A DNA stretch of 64,000 nt, from contig NZ_CP132359.1 of the NCBI RefSeq assembly GCF_030758975.1, positions 696,810-760,809 on the forward strand, in the 5' to 3' direction. Source of the stretch: Bosea beijingensis. Lineage in GTDB: Bacteria; Pseudomonadota; Alphaproteobacteria; Rhizobiales; Beijerinckiaceae. Below, in pieces: positions 54,446 to 62,276 of this stretch. The notes under the pieces were generated by a model. It had not been told where the DNA came from. It saw only the letters and a program-made list of their open reading frames with translations, and did not search any database. A program made the translations under genes and the position numbers. Positions within the stretch are counted from its first letter, which is position 1. Every line of letters begins with the position of its first letter.

Positions 54446-56736
54446 GCCGGAACGGGCTCGATCGATGCATCGCGCTCGCCGGCTTCCAAGTGGGACATGC
54501 GGGATTCGTCCAATAATTTGAGTTGGTCGCAGAGCGCCGAGGCCCTATCCGCCCAATCGCGAAACGCGGACCAATCCTTCGACGACCGCTCGTACTTGCG
54601 GTTCTCACGTGCCAAATCCTTGAGAGTGGCAGCGAGACCGCGTCCCTCGTTGGGGTCGGTCGACGTCAGCGCCTCCACGTATGAAGCCAGGATCTCCAGG
54701 CTGTCTATTGCCACGGGAACGCCGTCCGCGTTGAAGGCGGTCTTCTCGGTGGCCGCTTTTTGGTCGGCGAGATATTGCAACCATTCAGCTGCGACCGCTT
54801 TCAATTCCGACCGAGGCGGGGAAACGACGCACAGGTAGCTCGCCAACGCCATGAGTTTGGCCGGCGCCTGGTCAAGCCATCTGTCGATCGCCGGTACCGC
54901 CACTTGGCCAGGCGCGCGACTCACGACGGCGCGGGCGTCGGCGGCGATCGTGGTGATCCGACCAGGGCTACAGCCGAGCTGCTCCGCGACCTCCAATTGA
55001 AGCTTCCGAAGTTCGGCGACGTTTATCGGCCACCAGTGCTTGAATTCCTGGGCACGATAGTAGGCCGTGCAGTCCAGATGGCTCCCCCCGGCCTCGGCGG
55101 AACGCCTACGGAACTGCACCAGGCAGAACGACGCGAAGTCCTCGCCCTCGCCGGATTGGCCAAAATCCCTAAGCGGATCTATCAAAACCGCGATGGCCCG
55201 CGAGGTGGAAGCGGAAGCCTTCAGCAAGGCAACCACCCTTTGAACCTGATCGAAGCGGCCTGCGAAGCGACGCAGGCGTGTCCCATGGACGTAAGGAAAT
55301 CTCGGTTCCAGCGCCGAGGTCGGCAACTGCCACCAGGATGCGAGATCCTCGACCCACGCGTCGAGCTCCGGCTGTTCGGTCGCGTTCGATGCGACGTCGG
55401 GATTTGGGTACGTACTCGGGAACGGCAGCTTGGGAGTCTCGTCGTCGGATGCCGGTTTAGGAGCCGGCAGGTCGAGATGCACGATGAGCATCCCCTTGTC
55501 TGCCTCTTCCTTGGCGGCTTGGACGGCCTGCGCGTAGACGTCGTCTATATCGGTGCCGTTGATGACGACCGGCCCCCCCTGAACCTGTTCGTTCGTCCTC
55601 CACAAGCGGCCACCGTACACGGCTCCTTTCGCCAGCTTGAATCCCAACCGACCGAGCGGGATCTGCTCGACCTCGACCTTCGGAGCCCCGGGCAAGCCCG
55701 CGATTGTGATGAGGCGCATGGAACTCGCATCGGTAGGACCGTCGACCGTTCCACCCGAGATGACCATGATACGTCGCGCATCCGTCTGCACGGTCTTGTC
55801 GTGATCGTAGATATAGTCGTAGGCCAAAGCCTCCACGTGCTTGTGGCCGTGAATGACGATGTCGATCTCGTTCTGTTTGAGATAGGTCCGCAGGCCGCTG
55901 ACGTTCACGATGTCCCCGAAGGGCCGCAACTCCTCCCGGATCGAGGGGGCCAGCAAATGGTGATGCATCAGCACGATCCGGACGGGCTTTCTCCGATCCT
56001 GATTGCTGTCGTCGATAAGCGGTTTCATGGCGCCGAGCTGCTGCGGCGAAACGCGCGCGATGTCGTAGAGCAGATGCTTTTCGTATGGCGCTCGGATGTC
56101 CCTCGCAATGAGGTCGGCGACTTCCTTCCGAAGGTCCTCCTGGCTTTCGAGGAGCTGGTCGATTTTATCGATGGCCGCCGCCACGGTTTCAGGCAGCCTG
56201 ACCTGGGTGTGCGACCAGTTGCACGTGTTCAGCGGATAGATCACCCAGCTTCCGTCTGGTGCGGCGAAGCGGTGCTCGTCGAAGTTCGTAGCCGCGATGG
56301 ACGGTCCGTCGATGTCGTCCAGCCAAGGAGTGACGGCCGGATTTTTCTTATCGCGCCATATTTCCGTAAACTCCGCGTACCGCTTTTCGCTACCCGGATC
56401 GCTTCCTTGAGGTACGTCGTGATTTCCGGGCGTCGCAACGAAGCGAGCGCCACAGGACATCACGCCCCCGAGCTCTTCCCTCAGAACCTCGCGTAATTCT
56501 TTGTGACCGTTGGGAAGGCCCTTGTCCTGAGCGTCGCCTGAAAAGAGCACCCCGTCCAGCTTCCGGTCCTCGGCCTTCAGCCTCTCGGCCAATTGCCTGA
56601 CGGTAATGCGAAGGGCGTCGATACGGCGAACCGGGCCTATGCCGGGTACGTCTAGTTTTAGATCTTCTTGGTTGCTGAGACCGCCCGGTTTGAGATGGGT
56701 ATCGGTGACGTGTAGGAAAGTCGCCGTCGTGGCCAT
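54442..56736 (-). CDS. Calcineurin-like metallophosphoesterase with long C-terminal region
   Basis: 764 residues. The N-terminal 400 hold all metallophosphoesterase motifs: D-x-H in 'LHVTDTHLKPGG', G-D-x-x-D in 'VLFSGDAQDKG', G-N-H-D in 'VATPGNHDVPQ', His in 'VLMHHHLLAP' and G-H-x-H in 'IVIHGHKHVEAL'. The remaining ~360 residues match nothing I know; they are soluble and helical, with 'CTAYYRAQEFKHWWPINVAEL' as a distinct patch. The ATG at 56736 is used. It heads the minus-strand operon and starts 219 bases from the divergent thymidylate-synthase-like gene. Likely substrate is a modified nucleotide or a signal molecule; sequence does not decide. Confidence 0.75.
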   Translation of the reverse strand: MATTATFLHVTDTHLKPGGLSNQEDLKLDVPGIGPVRRIDALRITVRQLAERLKAEDRKLDGVLFSGDAQDKGLPNGHKELREVLREELGGVMSCGARFVATPGNHDVPQGSDPGSEKRYAEFTEIWRDKKNPAVTPWLDDIDGPSIAATNFDEHRFAAPDGSWVIYPLNTCNWSHTQVRLPETVAAAIDKIDQLLESQEDLRKEVADLIARDIRAPYEKHLLYDIARVSPQQLGAMKPLIDDSNQDRRKPVRIVLMHHHLLAPSIREELRPFGDIVNVSGLRTYLKQNEIDIVIHGHKHVEALAYDYIYDHDKTVQTDARRIMVISGGTVDGPTDASSMRLITIAGLPGAPKVEVEQIPLGRLGFKLAKGAVYGGRLWRTNEQVQGGPVVINGTDIDDVYAQAVQAAKEEADKGMLIVHLDLPAPKPASDDETPKLPFPSTYPNPDVASNATEQPELDAWVEDLASWWQLPTSALEPRFPYVHGTRLRRFAGRFDQVQRVVALLKASASTSRAIAVLIDPLRDFGQSGEGEDFASFCLVQFRRRSAEAGGSHLDCTAYYRAQEFKHWWPINVAELRKLQLEVAEQLGCSPGRITTIAADARAVVSRAPGQVAVPAIDRWLDQAPAKLMALASYLCVVSPPRSELKAVAAEWLQYLADQKAATEKTAFNADGVPVAIDSLEILASYVEALTSTDPNEGRGLAATLKDLARENRKYERSSKDWSAFRDWADRASALCDQLKLLDESRMSHLEAGERDASIEPVPA

Positions 56737-56955
56737 TTGCATCCGCCGCCAAGCCCTTGAATTGGCCGAGCATAAAATACCCAAGGGGCGCTCGGCGAGA
56801 TCGGTCGCAACGATATTTGGGGATGACGGGCGCCCCGTTGCTCCACTTTAGGCGAAACTCATGTCCGGGACTGCCCATTGCTATAGGATGAGGTCGGAAC
56901 GAATCTTGGACATTCGCGCCGACTGGCGCATCGATCCGAACGGGCAGGGAGCGGC

Positions 56956-58023
56956 ATGAGTTGTGAGCGGCTGGACGACGAGGATCCTCTTCAGGCGATC
57001 CCGTTCTTCCACGGCGCGACCGCCGACGAGGCGTGGGTGGGCGCGGTTCGCGCCGTTACCGGAAGCCTCGGCGAGCCAATCGAGGGGCGCGGCGGCGCGA
57101 CGAAGGAGATCCTTCACTCGACGATGCGAATAACCGATCCCACGCAGAGGTGGGTTTTTTCGCGCTGCCCCGCGATCAATCCCGCTTTCGCGATAGCCGA
57201 GGCGTTCTGGATCCTTGGTGGCAGGGACGATGCGAGGTTCGTTAATTTCTGGAATCCGGCCCTGCCGAGGTTCGCGGGGCACGGCGCCCGTTATGACGGA
57301 GCCTATGGCAAGCGCTTGAGAAGCGTGTTCGGGCGCGATCAGATCGAGTTGGCCATCGACTCGCTGGCGGGTAACCCGAGCAGCCGGCAAGTGGTGCTCC
57401 AGATATGGGATCCCCGCGTTGATCTTTCGGACGATCGCGGCCGTCCGCCGTCGCCAGACGTGCCGTGCAACGTCTGCTCCATCCTCAAGGTGCGTTCCGG
57501 GCGACTGGAATGGCTACAGGTTCTCAGAAGCAACGACGTTTTCCGCGGCACGCCCTATAACGTCGTCCAGTTCACGATCCTGCAGGAATACATAGCTGGC
57601 TGCTTGGGTCTGGAACTAGGTTCGTTCGTGCTCGTCGCCGACAGCCTCCACGCCTACGAGGCGGACATGGAAAAGTATCGAGTCGGCGAATGTCCGCATC
57701 CTCGCAGCGAATGTCGCATCGCCCTTCCGCGCGCATCGGCGAAGGCCGCGTTGGGGAAATGCATAGGATTTCTCGAAGAGCTTTCGAGCGAGGCCCTCGT
57801 CGAAGCCCGCTTCGCGGAGATCGTGCGGGCGGAAGGCCTGCCCTCAGGTCATGCAGATATGGTTCGGATTGCCGCGGCTGACAGCGCTCGGCGAAGGGGA
57901 TGGGAGGCGCTCTCCAAATCGGCGTCGGACAGCTGCCGCGATCCGGCTCTCAGGGTCATTTGGGCGCAGTGGGTGCTGGACCGGACTAGCGCGCCGTCGA
58001 GCATGCCGCGAAAAGTGGGCTAA
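56956..58023 (+). CDS. Thymidylate synthase superfamily protein (possible dUMP hydroxymethylase)
   Basis: 355 residues. Alignment by eye with E. coli ThyA: Cys171 nucleophile in 'VPCNVC', Arg-Ser-x-Asp (191-194) in 'VLRSNDVFRGTPYN', Asn202 where a 4-keto pyrimidine is recognised, and His232/Tyr234 in 'DSLHAY'. So dUMP is the expected substrate. Odd points: Asn172 replaces the His that follows the nucleophile in ThyA, and the C-terminal Val-Ala-Ile end is missing. In a modification locus, a product other than dTMP, such as 5-hydroxymethyl-dUMP, is plausible. The region after residue 250 is longer than in ThyA. First gene of the plus-strand arm. Confidence 0.8.
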   Translation: MSCERLDDEDPLQAIPFFHGATADEAWVGAVRAVTGSLGEPIEGRGGATKEILHSTMRITDPTQRWVFSRCPAINPAFAIAEAFWILGGRDDARFVNFWNPALPRFAGHGARYDGAYGKRLRSVFGRDQIELAIDSLAGNPSSRQVVLQIWDPRVDLSDDRGRPPSPDVPCNVCSILKVRSGRLEWLQVLRSNDVFRGTPYNVVQFTILQEYIAGCLGLELGSFVLVADSLHAYEADMEKYRVGECPHPRSECRIALPRASAKAALGKCIGFLEELSSEALVEARFAEIVRAEGLPSGHADMVRIAAADSARRRGWEALSKSASDSCRDPALRVIWAQWVLDRTSAPSSMPRKVG

Positions 58024-58198
58024 CGAGTGGACGGGCGCACCGCTTCCCGTAGCGTCCGCCCAAGTGAGCCTTGGCGCCGAAACGAGCCAAAGACTGACTT
58101 TTCCACAAGCAGTGATCCTGACACGATCCGCCGGGTCGTTCGGCATGTTGCAAGCCGGGATGGCAACTTGCAACCTCAGGTTCCGAGCGAGGAGCGGC

Positions 58199-58687
58199 AT
58201 GTCCAAGCGGAAACATGTCTTCATAAGTCACCATCACGCCGACGACGCACACGTCGACCGGCTGACGGGAATGCTTTCGCGTAACGGCTATGCGCTTCGT
58301 AATAGTTCCATTCGAGCGAAACCTGCCAATCGCGAACGAATTGAGAAAGGCCTTGTCTCCGACAACGCGATCAAGCGACTGTTGCGGATGAAGATGGCTT
58401 GGGCGTCGACGGTCATCGTCTTGATCGGCTCGAACACGCATAGCCGGAAGTGGGTGGACTGGGAGATCGAGACAGCCAACGAGCTGGGGAAGAGGATCGT
58501 CGGCGTCTATGCGCGAGGCGGTACCGCTGCGGATCTTCCCTCGAAATTCGATCGGTACGGCGATGCCCTGGTGAACTGGAATTCCGATTCCTTGATCGAC
58601 GCGATCGACGGCACGGACAGTCCTTTCCAGGCTCCGGGGGGAGGGGCTCGGGACAATGTGCATGCATCGGCTACGTCTCGATGCTGA
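58199..58687 (+). CDS. TIR-like domain protein (ThsB/MTH538 type)
   Basis: 162 residues, mostly one domain. 'KHVFISHHHADDAHVDRL' (residues 6-23) is the first strand and loop. 'AWASTVIVLIGSNTHSRKWV' then leads into 'DWEIETANELGKRIVGVYAR'; Glu89 is the presumed catalytic Glu of TIR NADases. This form is called the Thoeris ThsB TIR-like (MTH538) domain, which makes cyclic ADP-ribose-type signals on phage detection. I start at the ATG at 58199 after GAGGAG. Its stop overlaps the next gene by seven bases. Confidence 0.85.
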   Translation: MSKRKHVFISHHHADDAHVDRLTGMLSRNGYALRNSSIRAKPANRERIEKGLVSDNAIKRLLRMKMAWASTVIVLIGSNTHSRKWVDWEIETANELGKRIVGVYARGGTAADLPSKFDRYGDALVNWNSDSLIDAIDGTDSPFQAPGGGARDNVHASATSRC

Positions 58688-59343
58688 CGCGGCCTTCGAC
58701 CGCGTATCTCTACGTCGTCGCTCGGGACTTCGGCTTCGCTCCCAACCCGTTCCATGGCTATTGCACCTTGGCGACCTGCAAGCCTGATATCCGCCGCGTC
58801 GCCAAAGTCGCGGACTGGGTCGTCGGAATGGGCGGCAGTAGGCTGAACGCGACGGGGCGCTGCCTGTTCGCGATGCAGGTGACCGAAACGGCGACCTTCG
58901 ACGAATATTGGGCCGATCTTCGCTTCCGATCGAAAAGGCCGATCCGAAACGGTTCGCGGAAATCGATGGTAGGCGACAACATTTATCGTCGCGCGGCGGA
59001 CGGTGTGACCTGGTTGCAGGAGGATTCGCATCACAGTCGCCCCGACGGTGCTCCCGACGACTACAACGTGCGAGCCGATACCCGAACGGACCGAGTGCTC
59101 ATATCGGAAAGGTTCGTCTATCTGGGGCGCGAGGCCGCCGTGGTGCCCGTCGACGTCCTGCAGGCCCTGGGCTACTCCAATCGCCGGGGGCACCGCTCCA
59201 TCGACGCCGAGAACGCCAGGCCGCTCTTCGATTGGCTACACGCGAGCTTCGCATCGAAATTTAACCGCGTCATGGGCGATCCTTTCGACTTCGACGCCAG
59301 CGGGGCCCGCTACTCCTACAAGAGCGACCGCGTCATCGCTTGA
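58681..59343 (+). CDS. Nmad2 family protein (nucleotide modification associated domain 2)
   Basis: 220 residues. The blocks 'YVVARDFGFAPNPFHGYCTLA', 'CKPDIRRVAKVADWVVGMGG' (shown in parts), 'AMQVTETATFDEYWAD', 'GDNIYRRA', 'WLQEDSHHS' and 'DRVLISERFVYLG' are those I recall for Nmad2, a family found beside base-hypermodification genes and phage nucleotide enzymes. Conserved His, Asp and Cys residues suggest an enzyme, but no reaction is established. It lies between two TIR-domain genes and starts inside the stop of the first. Confidence 0.78.
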   Translation: MLTRPSTAYLYVVARDFGFAPNPFHGYCTLATCKPDIRRVAKVADWVVGMGGSRLNATGRCLFAMQVTETATFDEYWADLRFRSKRPIRNGSRKSMVGDNIYRRAADGVTWLQEDSHHSRPDGAPDDYNVRADTRTDRVLISERFVYLGREAAVVPVDVLQALGYSNRRGHRSIDAENARPLFDWLHASFASKFNRVMGDPFDFDASGARYSYKSDRVIA

Positions 59344-59451
59344 GTGGCGCAGATGGACGAACGCAACACGGCCTGAGCGCGCGATTCATTTCGCCGGTTG
59401 CGCAGCGGTCGACGGGACTGCGCAGGACGGTTGCCCTGGCCCAAGAAAGCT

Positions 59452-60651
59452 ATGATTGATCGTCGCATGACACTTCCGACCCGCCCTTTCATCGTCGTGT
59501 ACGTCGCTTGGCATCCAGCCTTTGAGCAGGGTTCCGAAATCGCCCGCGCCGTGTACGACCATTTTCGCCGCAAGCTCTTCGAGAACGCATCTGGCGGCGC
59601 CGGCTTAAGTGTCCAATATCGATCGCAGCCGGCTACCGGCTCGGATGCTCCCTTGCCGATCGACTTCGCCGAGAGCGACACGGCCGCGGTCGTCGTCCTG
59701 TTCGACGCGAATTTCGCGAACGACCCAAGTTATCGCCAGTGGTACGACGACCTTGCGGCGAGATCCGACGCCCAAGGTCTTGGAACGCGGGTATTCCCCG
59801 TCGCTATCGACGACTCGTTGACACACTCGGGAATTGTCGAGCAAGCCGTTCGTTGGGACCGAATGAAAGAGGAGGTGGAAGGACGTAGGCGCAAGCTGAT
59901 CTCCGAATTGACGTACCAGTTCACACGAATGCTGCGTCTCTACCTCGAGCGGCTACGGCATCCTGGCGATCCGGACGAGGAACTCGGCCGGTATCTCAAG
60001 AAGGTGGAAGTCTTCCTGAGCCATTCCAAGCGAGACGACGACGGCGAGCGTATCGCCAACGCGATCCGGAGGACCTTGTTCGAGACATCCAGTCTCTCCA
60101 GCTTCTTCGACGTCCACGACATCTCGCCGGGCCTCCGCTTCGACAAGGTCATCGTCCATAAGATCCGCACGAGCGCCGTCGTGGCCATTCACACCGACAG
60201 CTTCTCGTCCCGTGAGTGGTGTCGGCGAGAGATCATCGAGGCGAAGAGGGCCAGTGTGCCTCTCGTGATCGCAAATTGCCTTACGGACCTGGATGAGCGT
60301 GGCTTTCCGTATATGGGCAACGTACCCGTCGTGAGGATGGATCCCGCACAGCTCGATCGTATTGAGCAAGTCATCGGTCATCTGTTGGACGAGGTTTTAA
60401 AGGATTTCCTGTGGCGCTGTCGCATCGCTCTGCTTGAAGAGCCGGCCGACGGGACCGTACAATACCTACCGCGTCCACCGGAGCTGATCTCCCTCGTCGG
60501 GCTCGACAGATCGAAAAGCAACGCAGTCACGGTCGTCTATCCCGACCCGCCTCTCGGCGCCGAAGAACAACGCTTGTTTGAGGAGCTAGTGCCGGACTTG
60601 CGTATGAGGAGCCTCACCGAATGGATCGCTCTTTCGGGAGACGGCGCGTGA
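59452..60651 (+). CDS. Protein with two TIR-like domains
   Basis: About 399 residues. Domain 1 (residues ~12-125) begins 'FIVVYVAWHPAFEQGSEIAR' and has 'AVVVLFDANFANDP' and 'VFPVAIDDS', a TIR/SEFIR-like Rossmann order without a clear catalytic Glu. Domain 2 (~184-300) is a standard TIR: 'VEVFLSHSKRDDDGERIA', 'FFDVHDISPG', 'AVVAIHTDSFSSREWCRREI' with Glu260 as candidate catalytic residue, 'VPLVIANCL'. A C-terminal ~100 residues is helical. The ATG at 59452 is used; 59467 is possible. It ends by GTGA overlap with the SLOG gene, so the two proteins are made together. Confidence 0.8.
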   Translation: MIDRRMTLPTRPFIVVYVAWHPAFEQGSEIARAVYDHFRRKLFENASGGAGLSVQYRSQPATGSDAPLPIDFAESDTAAVVVLFDANFANDPSYRQWYDDLAARSDAQGLGTRVFPVAIDDSLTHSGIVEQAVRWDRMKEEVEGRRRKLISELTYQFTRMLRLYLERLRHPGDPDEELGRYLKKVEVFLSHSKRDDDGERIANAIRRTLFETSSLSSFFDVHDISPGLRFDKVIVHKIRTSAVVAIHTDSFSSREWCRREIIEAKRASVPLVIANCLTDLDERGFPYMGNVPVVRMDPAQLDRIEQVIGHLLDEVLKDFLWRCRIALLEEPADGTVQYLPRPPELISLVGLDRSKSNAVTVVYPDPPLGAEEQRLFEELVPDLRMRSLTEWIALSGDGA

Positions 60652-61457
60652 GCTACAACGAACCCCTCAGCGATCGGACGATCGCGATCTCGATCTCCGA
60701 AAGTACGGACATGGCGGCGCTGGGCCTTGCGCCGGAGCATCTGCGAGACGCGGCTGCCGAGATAGCCCGCCACCTACTGGCGCTAGGCGCCCGGCTGGCC
60801 TACGGCGGCGACCTCCGGGATGATGGCTTCACCGAGTTGCTCTTCGAATTGGTTACCCGGCATCGTAGGGACGCGGACGCTGGCGACCGGCGGGCTTCCA
60901 TCGTCAATTACCTTCCTTGGCCCTCGATCTCTTCGCTTTCATTGGCGGACTTGAAGGAGAAGCGCGCGAGGACCGAAGGCTTGGTCGAGTTCAAGTTTCT
61001 TGACTTGGACGGCCATGTCATCCCTGTGGATCGACTGGGAGATGCCTTGGCTCGGCATTCGTCGGCAGGCATCGAACAGCAACTGACCGCTATGCGCCGT
61101 CTAATCGTGCGTGAAACCGATGCGCTTGTCGCTCTCGGTGGGCGCGTCGAGGGCTTCAAAGGCAAAATGCCTGGCGTTGCCGAAGAGGTCCTTAGCGCTA
61201 TCGTAGCGGAGAGGCCGCTTTACCTTATGGGTGGGTTCGGTGGCTGTGCGCGAGACATCGCCGCTGAAATGCGGCTTCTTCCGGGCGAAGGCGGTGGTCT
61301 CCGCTGGAAAGGTCGCGACAACTTCGGCGATCACGGTTTGTCGGCTTTGAGGAACGGTTTGGAGAGAGACGAGAGCCATAGCTTGGCGAGGACCGCGCAC
61401 GTGGATCAAGCGGTGGCTTTGATCGTGCGCGGCCTAGTCAGGTGCGCTAGGGGATAG
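60648..61457 (+). CDS. Stand-alone SLOG superfamily protein
   Basis: 269 residues. The sequence 'IAISISESTDM-A-LGL' then 'EIARHLLALGARLAYGGDLR' (Rossmann-like start with G-G-D), 'ALGGRVEGFKGKMPGVAEE' (residues 163-180) and 'PLYLMGGFGGCARDIAAE' (190-206) are the LOG/SLOG sensor-fold pattern for binding NAD-derived or similar nucleotides. I think it belongs to an LD_cluster-type SLOG family. In Thoeris the SLOG domain of ThsA reads the TIR product; here the SLOG protein carries no effector domain. The GTG start at 60648 overlaps the TIR stop (GTGA) with GGGAG before it. Confidence 0.72.
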   Translation: MSYNEPLSDRTIAISISESTDMAALGLAPEHLRDAAAEIARHLLALGARLAYGGDLRDDGFTELLFELVTRHRRDADAGDRRASIVNYLPWPSISSLSLADLKEKRARTEGLVEFKFLDLDGHVIPVDRLGDALARHSSAGIEQQLTAMRRLIVRETDALVALGGRVEGFKGKMPGVAEEVLSAIVAERPLYLMGGFGGCARDIAAEMRLLPGEGGGLRWKGRDNFGDHGLSALRNGLERDESHSLARTAHVDQAVALIVRGLVRCARG

Positions 61458-62276
61458 GAAAGGGCCGTCTGAACGCACTGCTGGAGTTGGCAAGGTTCTG
61501 TGTATTGGCTACTGAGCCGTGTCAGATCTAGCTCCGAACCTACATCTTTTCGGGCACAACCGCAGATGTCAGGCACCAGTGCTTGTTCAGGTACTCACCC
61601 CGAAAATACATGGTCCGCTCTAATGCCGTGAGACCGGTCGCCAAACTGGCCGGCGAGTCAAGAAACCAGCCCGCCTCGCGGGGGGCATCCTCCTCCAAGC
61701 CTCGTAAGCCCTCAGCCATCTGTCGCATTTGTTCCGGCATTCCGGACCACCAGCGAGACGATCTTCGCAAGCGCCGTCGCAAGCGGCAGCGTCGAGCCAG
61801 GCCTGCACGTCGTCGTCGGTGACGCCGATCTCGCGGTGTCATACCCGACCGTGTCCGATCAGACCGCCTTGTGTCCGCCACGGGTCGAAGTGCCTCCTTT
61901 AACCTAGTGGCCGTAATGTCCGCTTACTGGCAAGACTCCAATGTCTGTAGTTGTGAAGGGTTTCGGATGCCGGTCCGTGCGGGCGGGGTCTGACCGGGCT
62001 GAGGGCCGGCGTCCGAAAGCCTCCAGGGGAGGAAGCCGCGGCCCGGGGTCGTGCGCTATGGGGATTTCGCCGCGCGGCCTGGTCGGCGGGATCGTGCGAG
62101 GCGCGGGACGGCGGCGCGATGCTCCGACCGAGATGCCCGGGAGCCCGCACTTGGCCTCGCATTGGATATATTCGAGCCTGCGGTGATCTCTGTTTCCGCC
62201 ATCGGGGCGAACGGGCTTGCCCGCTCTCTGGCTGAGACCGGCGGTGGTCCGTCTGGGTGGCTCCCCGGCGCCGTCG
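61458..62276. other. Region after the SLOG gene, mostly without genes
   Basis: 819 bases. Around 61540-61850 the minus strand carries coding-like pieces in two frames ('VTDDDVQAWLDAAACD' and 'MPEQMRQMAEGLRGLEED'), which may be one small decayed gene with a frameshift. The rest, towards 62276, belongs to the IS91-type element's end and shows only GC-rich sequence. Confidence 0.4.

Noticed and set aside
54760..56496. 578-residue plus-strand frame opposite the phosphoesterase gene
   Set aside because: All phosphoesterase motifs lie on the minus strand; the plus frame shows only Arg/Leu-rich shadow sequence.
61540..61881. 113-residue minus-strand protein
   Set aside because: The N-terminal half is all Arg and coding-like sequence shifts frame in the middle, so at most a decayed fragment.
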